A stretch of 32,311 nt of DNA from Planctomycetota bacterium (GCA_024277065.1 JAJRVY010000019.1:1-32311); one strand, 5' to 3'; numbered from the stretch's first letter, positions 25,830 to 32,311 are shown. Made by a program: numbers and translations. Notes: generated by a model not told the origin, from the letters alone.

Positions 25830-25938
25830 CGAGGATGCGCGGGCGTCGGCTGAGCGAGCCCCGCAGGATACCGCGTCTCGCGCCGCGCCCCACGCGAACA
25901 CCCGCCGGCCGGGGCCGCAGCGCCCGCCCGCGCCCCCT

Positions 25939-25977
25939 GTTGCGCACGCCGGTTGCGCACGCCGGTTGCGCACGCCG
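25939..25977. repeat. Three tandem 13-bp repeats upstream of lipB
   Basis: GTTGCGCACGCCG occurs three times head to tail with no mismatch (25939-25951, 25952-25964, 25965-25977). It lies about 110 bases upstream of lipB in the 268-bp gap between lipB and the broken Crp/Fnr gene. Function unknown. Confidence 0.9.
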
Positions 25978-26060
25978 CGGATCATCGCAGATGACCACGA
26001 CGAAACGCCGGCGCATCCGCGCCAAAGGTCACGACTACCCGCGGAAACGGGTGGCTGCAA

Positions 26061-26078
26061 CCGAGACCACGGTCTCGG
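26061..26078. terminator. Short palindrome just after the broken Crp/Fnr gene
   Basis: CCGAGACC and GGTCTCGG flank AC, an exact 18-bp inverted repeat 19 bases downstream of the regulator's stop (minus strand). It may be the 3' hairpin of that transcript. The 2-base spacer means the top pair would open, and only TT follows on the minus strand. Confidence 0.4.
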
Positions 26079-26097
26079 CGGAGCCTCGCCGCCCGAC

Positions 26098-26796
26098 TCA
26101 GCGCGCGAGTCGAGCGAGATCCTCGCGGTTCAGAATTCGCACCGTGCGACCACGCCGCATGACCAACCCGTCGTCCTCGAGCCGCCGGAACGAGCGGCCC
26201 ACGACCTCGCGGACGGTGCCGATCTGCGAGGCGATCTGGCCCTGCGTCTCGCGCAGCCTGACGGTGCCGCCGCCGTCGGCGTTCTCGATCAGGTAACCGG
26301 CGAGCCGCTCGAGCGGGGATTGCAGCGCCATCTTCCCGCAGCACACGATCGCTCGCCGCAGGTCCTGCGTGACGAGACGCGCGATGTGCAGCGCGAACTC
26401 CGGCTCCTTGTCGAGCAGGTCGCGCAGCGCGTTGGTGTCCACGTGCAGGACGCGCGAGGTCTCGAGCGCCTAGACACCGCACACCTGCGCGCCGTGGTCC
26501 AGGAGTGCGCTGAGACCGCAGCAGCCGCTAGGTCGCAGCACCGCTCGGATCCAACCGCGTCCGCCATGCCCGGGCACCGAGCACTGCACCCGGCCCGAGA
26601 GTACGACCGCAATCTCAGACGAGGGATCCCCCCTGTCCCAGAGGCGGTCGTGCCGCCGGTGCGTCCGGACCTCGGCGTGCGGGGCCAGCTCTTGCAGGCC
26701 GCGCCCGCTGAGGGCGGAGAACACCGTCGATCGTCCCAGAGCATCCAGTACCTCGCGACTCGGCGCGAGCGCGGTATCCGTGGCGAGCGAGTTCAT
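26098..26796 (-). pseudogene. Crp/Fnr family regulator interrupted by one in-frame TAG
   Basis: Read through, this is a 232-codon Crp/Fnr protein. The first 108 codons give a cyclic-nucleotide-binding-type beta-barrel ('RLWDRGDPSSEIAVVLSGRV'). A TAG at 26472-26470 then falls between 'HGAQVCGV' and 'ALETSRVLHVD', and the same frame continues into the dimer helix and a complete helix-turn-helix ('TQGQIASQIGTVREVVGRSF'). The recognition helix has R-E-x-x-x-R as in E. coli CRP, which reads TGTGA-type half sites. No shift or deletion is seen, so this is a fresh nonsense mutation, a sequencing error, or two separately translated halves; a GTG restart exists at 26442. TAG serves as an ordinary stop elsewhere here. 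Confidence 0.8.
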
Positions 26797-26806
26797 TGCA
26801 AGGTGG

Positions 26807-26846
26807 ACATTATTCGCTTCCGCGAGCGGCGGCTGTGACGGCCGTC
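26807..26846 (-). promoter_or_regulatory. CRP-type operator and -10 box of the interrupted Crp/Fnr gene
   Basis: GTGACGGCCGTCAC (26833-26846) is a 14-bp perfect palindrome; with the preceding T it reads TGTGA-N6-TCACG, one base from the E. coli CRP consensus. A TAATGT box lies at 26812-26807 on the minus strand, 27.5 bp from the operator centre, and the ATG follows 10 bases later. The gene therefore probably has an activator-dependent, almost leaderless promoter that may be auto- or cross-regulated. Confidence 0.6.
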
Positions 26847-26902
26847 ACGCACCGCGATCGCTTCCCGGTCTTTGCGTCGCCGCGGCGGACGCTTCCGCCG
26901 GC

Positions 26903-27772
26903 CTACTTCGTGTGCTTCTCAGAGCCCGGGCAGCCGGCCGCGCGGCAGGCGTCGAAGTCCTCGATGTGCTTGGCGCAGACATCGGGGTTGCGCTCGCGGG
27001 CGCTGCGTTTCTCGGTCGTCGGCAGGAAGAAACGCGCGGTGCGTACGGTCGGCGACGGATGGTAGATGGCGCTCTTCTGCTGGACCTCGCCCGGCGCGAC
27101 GCCGGCGATGGCGTGCAGGCCGTCCCAGTCCACGATGAAGATGCCGTCCTTGGAGCGCTCGATGAGGCCGCGGCGGGCGAGGTCGGCGAACACCCGCGCG
27201 ACGACCTCGCGCACCGTGCCGAGGCGGGCGGCGACCTCGGACTGGGTCGCCTCGATGAGGACCTTCGCGCCGCTCGTCTGGCGCACACAGGCGTTCTCGA
27301 TCAAGAACTGCGCCAAGCGCTCGCTGACGGGCCGCAGCGCGATGTCCTCGCGTTCCTGGAGGTTGCGCCGCAGCTGGCGCCCCATGAGGCGCACGGCCGC
27401 GGGCCAGACGTCCGGGTACTCGCGGCCGAACTGCCGGAACGCGTCGGGGCGGATGCTGAAGAACTCACCCGCGCGGACGACGATGGCGTCCGAGGCGTGG
27501 GGCAGCCCGTCGAGGCTGCACGACAGTCCCATGCACTCGCCCGGGCCGCGGAAGGACTCGATGAACTCGCGGCCGTCCGGTCCGCGCGTCGCGAGTTTCG
27601 CCTCGCCGCTGACGGGCACGATCAGGCCTTGGCACGAGCCGCCGGCGCGCCAGAACACGTGCCCCTTCGCGAAGTCGGCGGAGCGTCCCAGCACCATGAA
27701 GCGAACGACCGAGTCCTCGCCCATTCCGGTGAGGAAATCGACGCTGTTCAGAGTGTCGAGGAGCAAGCCCAT
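26903..27772 (-). CDS. Crp/Fnr family transcriptional regulator with C-terminal Cys tail
   Basis: 289 aa; the ATG has GGAGG upstream. Residues 10-120 form the effector barrel ('GHVFWRAGGSCQGLIVPVSG', then 'GPDGREFIESFRGPGECMGL'), followed by the dimer helix and a helix-turn-helix at about 176-200 ('TQSEVAARLGTVREVVARVF'). The recognition helix is nearly identical to that of the neighbouring broken regulator, so both should bind similar DNA. The protein has no FNR N-terminal cluster Cys. Instead a 65-residue tail after the DNA-binding domain carries Cys266, Cys276 and Cys281 ('NPDVCAKHIEDFDACRAAGC'), a possible redox or metal site. The effector could be NO, redox state or a nucleotide; this cannot be decided by reading. 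Confidence 0.88.
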   Translation of the reverse strand: MGLLLDTLNSVDFLTGMGEDSVVRFMVLGRSADFAKGHVFWRAGGSCQGLIVPVSGEAKLATRGPDGREFIESFRGPGECMGLSCSLDGLPHASDAIVVRAGEFFSIRPDAFRQFGREYPDVWPAAVRLMGRQLRRNLQEREDIALRPVSERLAQFLIENACVRQTSGAKVLIEATQSEVAARLGTVREVVARVFADLARRGLIERSKDGIFIVDWDGLHAIAGVAPGEVQQKSAIYHPSPTVRTARFFLPTTEKRSARERNPDVCAKHIEDFDACRAAGCPGSEKHTK

Positions 27773-27802
27773 CGGGTACGCCTCCGATGCCGATTCTGCA
27801 AT

Positions 27803-27818
27803 GTGAGCGCGGTCTCAC
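27803..27818 (-). promoter_or_regulatory. Inverted repeat upstream of the Cys-tailed Crp/Fnr gene
   Basis: GTGAG-N6-CTCAC (27803-27818) is a perfect 5-bp inverted repeat centred about 38 bp before the ATG at 27772. It resembles a CRP half site (TGTGA) but with an 8-base rather than 6-base spacer between TGTGA and TCACG. Its closeness to the start suggests repression rather than activation. Confidence 0.4.
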
Positions 27819-28030
27819 GAAGCTCCCCGTGATTGTCCGCGCACGGAGGCGAGATCGTCCGCAGAATCCGATGCCCGCGCGAGATCGCGGCAGGGCTCGC
27901 AGGGCGCTCGTGCGGGCGCCGCACCGCAGGCGCGGCAGCAACGGGCGAGGCGCGGGCCCGGGACGCCTGGTTCCCGGCGCACCGCGCCTCTCGATCCAGC
28001 GGCTTCTCAGACGCCTGGCCGCTCAGAAGG

Positions 28031-29524
28031 TCAGAAGGTCACGAGTGTCTGCAGGTAGGCGAAGTCCGAGCCGCTGGTGTTGCCACCACCGGGCTCGGTG
28101 TTGCGGGCGAACGCGCCAGCCCAGAAGTGGGCCCAGCCGAACTGCCACGTGACCCGGTCGCTCTGCTTCCAGGTGACGACGAGATCGAGCTCGTGGCCGA
28201 GCGAGCGCCCCGCCGAGGGGTCGCCCGGGCGCAGCGTCTTGCCCGACGCCAGGACCCAGCCGCCTTCCTTCTGGTCGAGCTTGAAGTACCAGTACGCGGC
28301 CTTCATCGAGACCGTGTCGGACAGCTTCATGCCGGCGTTGGCGGAGAAGGCGTTGATGTTGGACCACGAGGCCAGGTCGTGGATGCCGTAGTAGCCATGG
28401 TTGGTGGGGAAGAGGACCTGGAACTGGTCCACGTCGCCGTCGGCGGCGTCCTTGTCGCCCGTTGCGTAGTTCCACTCGACGCCGAAGCGTGGGGCACGCG
28501 GACCGTCGTCGATCGTCATGCCGAGCTCGCCGCGGATGGCCCAGGCGCGCAGGTCGTCGCCCGCGAATTCGCCGTCCTGCATGGCGCCCTGGAAGTCCCA
28601 GTCCATGCCGGAGTCCTCATCGCTGCCGAACAGCCGCGCACCGAACGTCCCGTACGCCGTGTGACCCTCGCTCGGGAGTTTGCCGACGACGGGCTCACCG
28701 GGGCGGTCACGCGTGTCGTTGAGCCAGATACCGAAGAACTCCAGCGTCCCGATATCGACCAGGCCGGGGTATGTCGCCCAGACGCCGAGGAGGTCGGCGT
28801 CATCGTCGCTGACGTCGCCGTCGGCGAAGCCCTCGGCCAGCCGGTACGCGAAGCCGGTGTACTCGGCGTCCTCCGCGTGGTGGAAGACCGTCACGCCGTC
28901 GAAGCGCCGTCCGGTGTTGCCCCACTCGAAGGCACCGATCAACCGCTCGTCGCCGAGGATCATGGCCTGCCGGCCGAGCCGCACGTCGGTGTTGCCCCAG
29001 AGGTGCTCGAAGTCGATGTAGCCCTTGCTGAGATCGACGCCGTCGCCGTCGGCGGCCGTGGACGCCTCGCTGCCCCAGACACGTGCATCCTGCAGTTCCA
29101 CGAGCGCCGAGAGGTTCTTCTCGATCCGCGCCTTGGCGTGCAGTCGCACACGGCCCAGCACGAACTCGTTCGTGTGCCGCCCTTCGAAGTCCGGGCCGGT
29201 CGGCGTGCGGCGCTGCATCTCGGCGCGCACGCGCACCATGCCGCCGAACTCAATGCGCTTGCTGCGCGGCGCGACGACGATGCCGCCCGACGGGCCGTCC
29301 GTCCGGCGTGTCGCCAGGTACTCTTCGACGGCCCGTGCCAGGTCGTCCGGCGCGGCGTCCTCGGCCTGCCGGTCCGCCTTCCAGGACTCGAGCTCCTCGA
29401 CGCGGTTGCGCAGGGCTTTCAGTTCCCGCAGGACCTCCTCGTCGGTCTCGGCGGCGGCCGGCGTCCCCACGGCGAGCAGTGCGGCCAACGTGACCACCGC
29501 GCCCCCGATGTGCTGTCTTCGCAT
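28031..29524 (-). CDS. Outer-membrane beta-barrel porin, alginate-export (AlgE) family
   Basis: 497 aa with a signal peptide ('GGAVVTLAALLAVGTPAAAE'), then a short coiled coil ('EEVLRELKALRNRVEELESW'). A large beta-barrel follows with alternating aromatic strands, ending in 'YLQTLVTF' with a terminal Phe. 'VRLGRQAMILGDERLIGAFE' followed by 'WGNTGRRFDGVTVF' is the hallmark of the alginate-export domain. In bacteria without alginate synthesis, such barrels with an N-terminal coiled coil are often general anion porins found near nitrogen-oxide enzymes (recollection). SD GGGAGGGAC precedes the ATG. Two TGAC-N4-GTCA operators lie upstream, shared with the octaheme cytochrome, so nitrite, nitrate or a related anion is a plausible substrate; this is inference. 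Confidence 0.85.
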   Translation of the reverse strand: MRRQHIGGAVVTLAALLAVGTPAAAETDEEVLRELKALRNRVEELESWKADRQAEDAAPDDLARAVEEYLATRRTDGPSGGIVVAPRSKRIEFGGMVRVRAEMQRRTPTGPDFEGRHTNEFVLGRVRLHAKARIEKNLSALVELQDARVWGSEASTAADGDGVDLSKGYIDFEHLWGNTDVRLGRQAMILGDERLIGAFEWGNTGRRFDGVTVFHHAEDAEYTGFAYRLAEGFADGDVSDDDADLLGVWATYPGLVDIGTLEFFGIWLNDTRDRPGEPVVGKLPSEGHTAYGTFGARLFGSDEDSGMDWDFQGAMQDGEFAGDDLRAWAIRGELGMTIDDGPRAPRFGVEWNYATGDKDAADGDVDQFQVLFPTNHGYYGIHDLASWSNINAFSANAGMKLSDTVSMKAAYWYFKLDQKEGGWVLASGKTLRPGDPSAGRSLGHELDLVVTWKQSDRVTWQFGWAHFWAGAFARNTEPGGGNTSGSDFAYLQTLVTF

Positions 29525-29567
29525 GTGCTGTCCCTCCCGGTCGGCCTCCCCAGCCGACGTGCCGCAC

Positions 29568-29639
29568 AGGCTACGCGCGCGAGCGCCCGTTCCCCTTGAC
29601 GACCGTCAAGTCCGCGTACGCGTGTGTGACCCATGTCAC
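29568..29639 (-). promoter_or_regulatory. Tandem FNR/CRP-type operators and -10 box of the porin gene
   Basis: TTGACGACCGTCAA (29596-29609) and GTGACCCATGTCAC (29626-29639) have centres exactly 30 bp apart, about three helical turns, so they lie on the same DNA face. A TAGCCT box on the minus strand (29573-29568) starts 29.5 bp from the proximal operator centre. That places the operator at -41.5, exactly class II CRP/FNR spacing. Confidence 0.65.
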
Positions 29640-29674
29640 GCGCGTGCGTCACGCGTCCGCGACGAGCGTCCGCC

Positions 29675-30100
29675 TCACGCGTTCGCAACGTGCGCGCTGC
29701 CGCTCGTCCGCAGCGCCGCGCGGATGCTCTCGGCCGCTGCGGCGAGATCCTCGGGCGCAACGGCGTCGGCGGCGTTGGCGAAGTCGAGGTCGTGGACGCC
29801 GCGGATCGGGACGACGTGGACGTGCGTGTGCGGCACCTCGAGGCCCGCGATCAGCAACCCGACCTTGCGCGGCGCGAAGGCCGCCATCTCGGCGCGTGCG
29901 ATCTCGTGGGCGACGCCCATGACATGCGCGACGTCATCGCGCGGCAGGTCGATCCAGTGGTCGATCTCCGCGCGCGGTACGACGAGCGTGTGCCCGGGCT
30001 GGAGCGGGTTGATCGAGAGGAACGCCACGCAGCACGCGTCGCGCCACACGAAATGGCCGGGCAGGTCACCGTCGATGATGCGCGTGAAGATGGTCGGCAT
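29675..30100 (-). CDS. HIT family nucleotide-binding protein
   Basis: 141 aa histidine-triad protein of the Hint type, which hydrolyses aminoacyl- or amino-AMP conjugates in the cytoplasm. The triad is His91, His93, His95 in 'VPHTHVHVVP'. 'INPLQPGHTLVVPRAEIDHW' is the conserved central segment, and the N-terminus 'TIFTRIIDGDLPGHFVWRD' is typical. ATG 30100 is chosen because the family begins there; a TACACT box sits 6 bases upstream, so the mRNA may be leaderless. The stop is 150 bases before the porin ATG, with the porin's operators in between, so the porin has its own promoter. Confidence 0.9.
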   Translation of the reverse strand: MPTIFTRIIDGDLPGHFVWRDACCVAFLSINPLQPGHTLVVPRAEIDHWIDLPRDDVAHVMGVAHEIARAEMAAFAPRKVGLLIAGLEVPHTHVHVVPIRGVHDLDFANAADAVAPEDLAAAAESIRAALRTSGSAHVANA

Positions 30101-30246
30101 GCCGCCAGTGTAGCGACGCACAGCCGCTGCCGCCGTCTGCCATCCGGGCGCGCCGCCCATGTGCCTCCCCGTCGCGCGTTCGAGGGCGACAGGAACAACG
30201 ACGAAGTGGGCTACAGAGCAGCGGACGTCAATCTCAAACCAGGCTT

Positions 30247-30264
30247 CGATAAAGCGTAGTATCG
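30247..30264 (+). promoter_or_regulatory. Possible promoter/operator of the Fic-like gene
   Basis: CGATA (30247-30251) and TATCG (30260-30264) form a 5-bp inverted repeat with an 8-base spacer. It overlaps a TAGTAT -10-like box (30257-30262) in an unusually A+T-rich patch. The ATG at 30295 lacks a clear Shine-Dalgarno. Confidence 0.35.
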
Positions 30265-30294
30265 CGACAGAATCGACGACACTGTCCACGACAT

Positions 30295-31248
30295 ATGTTC
30301 ACCGCTGTGGAACCTCTGCGCGAGCCTCTCCTGGCCGCGCGCCTGTTGCGCGAGGAGATCCTGCGCGCCCCGGTGCGAGCGGACGCTCGGGGGCCTCTTC
30401 GCGAACTGGTTCGTGCCGCATCGGGGGACGCCTGGCCGGCCGTGCGGCGGGCGGCGGAACTCGGAGTCGGCACGGACGTCGGCGTCATCACGGCCGGGGC
30501 GCTGCGCGAGATCGCCGCGGCGGTCGGCCCCGGGGGCCGGCGCAGTGGCCCCGGAGAGCCGTTCCACGGGCGGCCTGCGCCCGCTGCCACGGAGACCGAG
30601 CGGCTCCTCGGTGAGGTCCTCGAGACGGTCAATGCGCCTCGCGCGGCGGAGGCGTGGTCGCCCGTCGTCCGCGCGTTCGCCCTGCACTTCCTGCTGCGAC
30701 TCGTGCAGCCGTTCGCGGCGCCGCCTGCTGTCGTGGGCGTGGCCGCGGAGGCGCTGGTGCTCGCCGCCGACGGCTTCGACGCCCGGGTGATGGGCCTTGG
30801 CGCCGCACCGTCCGTGGGCGCGCCGCACGAGGGCCGCCCCGATCCCGACGGCTTCGCGCTCGCGCGGGCGAACGCCCTCGTCGAAGGGCTCTCTTCCACC
30901 CGCGACGCCCTGCACGAGGCGACGGCGCGGGCAGTCCTCGCCGCATGGTCCAGCGTGCGCGAGGCGGGGCTCAACCGCCGGCAGCAGAGCGTGCTCGAGT
31001 GGCTCTCGCGGCCCGGGAGGTCGCTCGCGTTCTCCGAGTACGTTCGTTTCCACGACGGACGGGCGGGTCCCAGCCTGCGCTCACTCCAGCGTGATTGGCG
31101 CGGGCTGCGGGAGGCGGGCTGGATCGTCCCCGGCGGCGAGGGGCGCTGGCGCCTCTCGACAGCGCCGCTCGAGTGGGGGGGCTCAGTCGTCGCCGGCGCC
31201 GCCGGCGCCGCTGCCGGATCCGGGGCCCGCGGACGGAATGACGCGTAG
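30295..31248 (+). CDS. Fic-fold protein lacking the catalytic motif, with C-terminal winged helix
   Basis: 317 aa. The central 'FALHFLLRLVQPFAAPPAVV' followed by 'GVAAEALVLAADGFD' aligns with the Fic core, where 'H..l..iHPF.dGNGR..R' is expected. Here the catalytic HPF is QPF (138-140) and the phosphate-binding GNGR is replaced by PPAV, so AMP transfer should be impossible. The N-terminal half keeps the Fic-like layout. Residues 235-290 ('LNRRQQSVLEWLSRPG', 'SLRSLQRDWRGLREAGWI') are the winged helix common at the C-terminus of Fic proteins, suggesting DNA or partner binding. The last 66 bases overlap the convergent rhodanese gene; that Ala/Gly-rich tail is probably non-structural. Confidence 0.65.
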   Translation: MFTAVEPLREPLLAARLLREEILRAPVRADARGPLRELVRAASGDAWPAVRRAAELGVGTDVGVITAGALREIAAAVGPGGRRSGPGEPFHGRPAPAATETERLLGEVLETVNAPRAAEAWSPVVRAFALHFLLRLVQPFAAPPAVVGVAAEALVLAADGFDARVMGLGAAPSVGAPHEGRPDPDGFALARANALVEGLSSTRDALHEATARAVLAAWSSVREAGLNRRQQSVLEWLSRPGRSLAFSEYVRFHDGRAGPSLRSLQRDWRGLREAGWIVPGGEGRWRLSTAPLEWGGSVVAGAAGAAAGSGARGRNDA

Positions 31249-31602
31249 TTCGGGGCCGGGGCGCGTCGGCGGCGGCGCGGGACCGCTCTCGATGCGGCCG
31301 CGATAGGCACCGATGCCGCCGTCGAGGACGACCACGTCGCCGAAGCCGATGAGCGCGAGGAACTGCGCAGCGGCGCGCGTGCGACGGCGGTCGTCACCGA
31401 TCACGACCAGGCGCGATGCGAGGTGCGCGGGGAGCAGCGCGCGGAGCTCGCCGAGCCGGTGGACGGGCGCGCTCACCGCGCCGGGCAGGTGACCGGCGGC
31501 GAACGCAGCGGGGCTGCGCACGTCCACGAGCGCCGGCGGCTGCGCGGCGGCGAGTGCGCGCTCGAGGGAAGCGGGGGAGAGGAATTCGAACCTGTTCGTC
31601 AC
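31183..31602 (-). CDS. Rhodanese-like protein without active-site cysteine
   Basis: 139 aa from GTG 31602. The rhodanese fold is recognisable: 'PALVDVRSPAAFAAGHLPGA' (CH2A-like), 'LVVIGDDRRRTRAAAQFLAL' and 'VVVLDGGIGAYRG'. The loop that normally carries the sulfur-accepting Cys reads IGDDRRR (68-74), and the protein has no cysteine at all, so sulfurtransfer is excluded. It may act as a binding module. The tail after residue 104 is Pro/Gly/Ser-rich and overlaps the Fic-like gene on the other strand. A 178-bp gap to the divergent secreted-protein gene holds both promoters. Confidence 0.7.
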   Translation of the reverse strand: MTNRFEFLSPASLERALAAAQPPALVDVRSPAAFAAGHLPGAVSAPVHRLGELRALLPAHLASRLVVIGDDRRRTRAAAQFLALIGFGDVVVLDGGIGAYRGRIESGPAPPPTRPGPELRVIPSAGPGSGSGAGGAGDD

Positions 31603-31638
31603 AGTGGCGTTACACGAGCATGGCACGAACGGTCGGGA

Positions 31639-31690
31639 TCCGGAACGCGGATAACTCTGGAATTCGTCCGGAACGCTGCGGCGTCTCGTG
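31639..31690 (+). promoter_or_regulatory. Candidate ECF-type promoter region for the secreted protein gene
   Basis: TCCGGAACGC occurs twice (31639-31648 and 31667-31676), 28 bp apart. GGAAC is the classic -35 core of ECF sigma factors. The second copy is followed after 17 bases by GTC, the usual -10 core and spacing. The element lies about 90 bases upstream of the ATG at 31781. This is pattern matching only. Confidence 0.3.
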
Positions 31691-31780
31691 CGTCCAAGAT
31701 GAGGAGTGGGGGCGGAGTACACGATCGGGGCGACGCGCGGCGTCCTCCGGAGGGGGCGCGCGATGGGTGGAGGATCAACG

Positions 31781-32311
31781 ATGAAGCGGAAGAACTTGAA
31801 GGGCGTGTTCGCGGGCCTGGCGCTCGCGGCGCTCGGGGTGGTCGGCGTGATCGTCGCACCGTCGGTCGCCGAGGCGAAGTCGAAGACGCACACGGACGAG
31901 GTCCGCGGTTTCCAGTGCCGCGTCGAGGACTCGTGGGAGCAGATCCCTCCGAAGCCGGGCACCGACGATCTGCACATCGCGGCCGAGTGGAAGGACCCCT
32001 CGCCGAAGTACCGGCGCTTCACGGGCGACCAGCCGACATTCCGCATCATCTGGACCGTCACGCCGAAGGGCGACGCCCCTCCCGAGGAGGGCAAACTCCC
32101 GGACTGGGCCAAGGACCTGCCCGATGAGCAGCAGAAGCTGATCCGGCAGATGCAGGGCGGCACCAAGGATACGCTCGAGGGCGAGGTCAACCGGATGCTG
32201 GAGTGGAACGACCGGCTGTTCGGCGCCTACAAGCCGCTCGCCGAGTACTACGCCGAGCGCAAGAAGCCCAAGCTCATCAAGACCAAGGACGGCCTCGAGG
32301 TCGATGTCCTC
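31781..32311 (+). CDS. Secreted protein of unknown function (3' partial)
   Basis: 177 codons are visible before the window ends. ATG 31781 has GGAGGATC upstream. The N-terminus is a clear signal peptide: basic MKRKNLK, hydrophobic core, 'PSVAEA' cleavage region. The mature part starts 'KSKTHTDEVRGFQCRVEDSW' and is rich in Lys, Asp, Glu and Pro, with 'PTFRIIWTVTPKGD' as a likely beta-hairpin and 'DEQQKLIRQMQGG' as helix. The opening resembles small PsbP- or T3SS-like 'fqc.vpdsWe.ip' domains of exported proteins, a guess not to be relied on. Function unknown. Confidence 0.75.
   Translation, partial: MKRKNLKGVFAGLALAALGVVGVIVAPSVAEAKSKTHTDEVRGFQCRVEDSWEQIPPKPGTDDLHIAAEWKDPSPKYRRFTGDQPTFRIIWTVTPKGDAPPEEGKLPDWAKDLPDEQQKLIRQMQGGTKDTLEGEVNRMLEWNDRLFGAYKPLAEYYAERKKPKLIKTKDGLEVDVL

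Noticed and set aside
25939..25977. CRISPR-like array
   Set aside because: The units are directly adjacent without spacers and only 13 bp long.
26470..26472. TAG as a recoded (pyrrolysine-type) codon
   Set aside because: Several neighbouring genes end in TAG, and nothing near suggests recoding machinery; a nonsense mutation or base error is simpler.
28031..29524. Literal alginate export
   Set aside because: No alginate or other exopolysaccharide genes are nearby; the family name reflects the barrel fold, and the shared operator points to a respiratory role.

Overview
The window is about 70% G+C or higher and is densely coded on both strands. It comes from a Gram-negative-type bacterium: there is a TonB-dependent receptor, a large outer-membrane beta-barrel and many Sec signal peptides. 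Several traits suggest a planctomycete or a related uncultured lineage. These are a sialate O-acetylesterase with a long extra C-terminal region, paired HEAT-repeat/VWA secreted proteins with 'ITG...W' HEAT ends, a giant kinase-like/STAND/TPR protein, and an octaheme cytochrome next to Crp/Fnr regulators. This placement is inference; there is no rRNA or other marker. I saw no tRNA, rRNA, CRISPR array, insertion sequence or phage gene, and no gene-free stretch over 300 bases. The longest gaps are 25830-26097 and 27773-28030.

Layout. 1-1316 (+): the end of a membrane protein (DUF3999-like), a small Pro/Arg-rich protein and a UPF0158 protein. 6121-1373 (-): a 2Fe-2S ferredoxin, an NnrS-like polytopic membrane protein, a cation diffusion facilitator and a secreted sialate O-acetylesterase. 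6167-9695 (+): DusB and a TonB-dependent receptor, closed by a strong terminator. 9851-20781 (+): a tightly packed run of rlmN, an anchored unknown protein, a pseudokinase-STAND-TPR giant, a THUMP-like methyltransferase, an FdhE-like zinc protein, and two secreted HEAT proteins, one with a VWA domain. 22541-20988 (-): an octaheme cytochrome c of the hydroxylamine oxidoreductase family. 25829-22667 (-): lipB-lipA-methyltransferase-SDR. 27772-26098 (-): two Crp/Fnr regulators, the downstream one broken by an in-frame TAG. 30100-28031 (-): a HIT protein and an alginate-export-type porin. 30295-end: a Fic-fold protein without its catalytic motif, a cysteine-free rhodanese, and the start of a secreted protein.

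The most interesting theme is a probable nitrogen-oxide/redox regulon. The same palindrome, TGAC-N4-GTCA, lies upstream of the octaheme cytochrome, the porin (two copies 30 bp apart) and the first Crp/Fnr gene. At each promoter it sits 27.5-29.5 bp before a TANNNT -10 box, which is the spacing of a class II CRP/FNR-activated promoter. Both regulators carry a CRP-like R-E-x-x-x-R recognition helix. A second theme is signalling folds that have lost catalysis: a pseudokinase, a pseudo-Fic protein and a Cys-less rhodanese, which may act as binding or scaffold modules.
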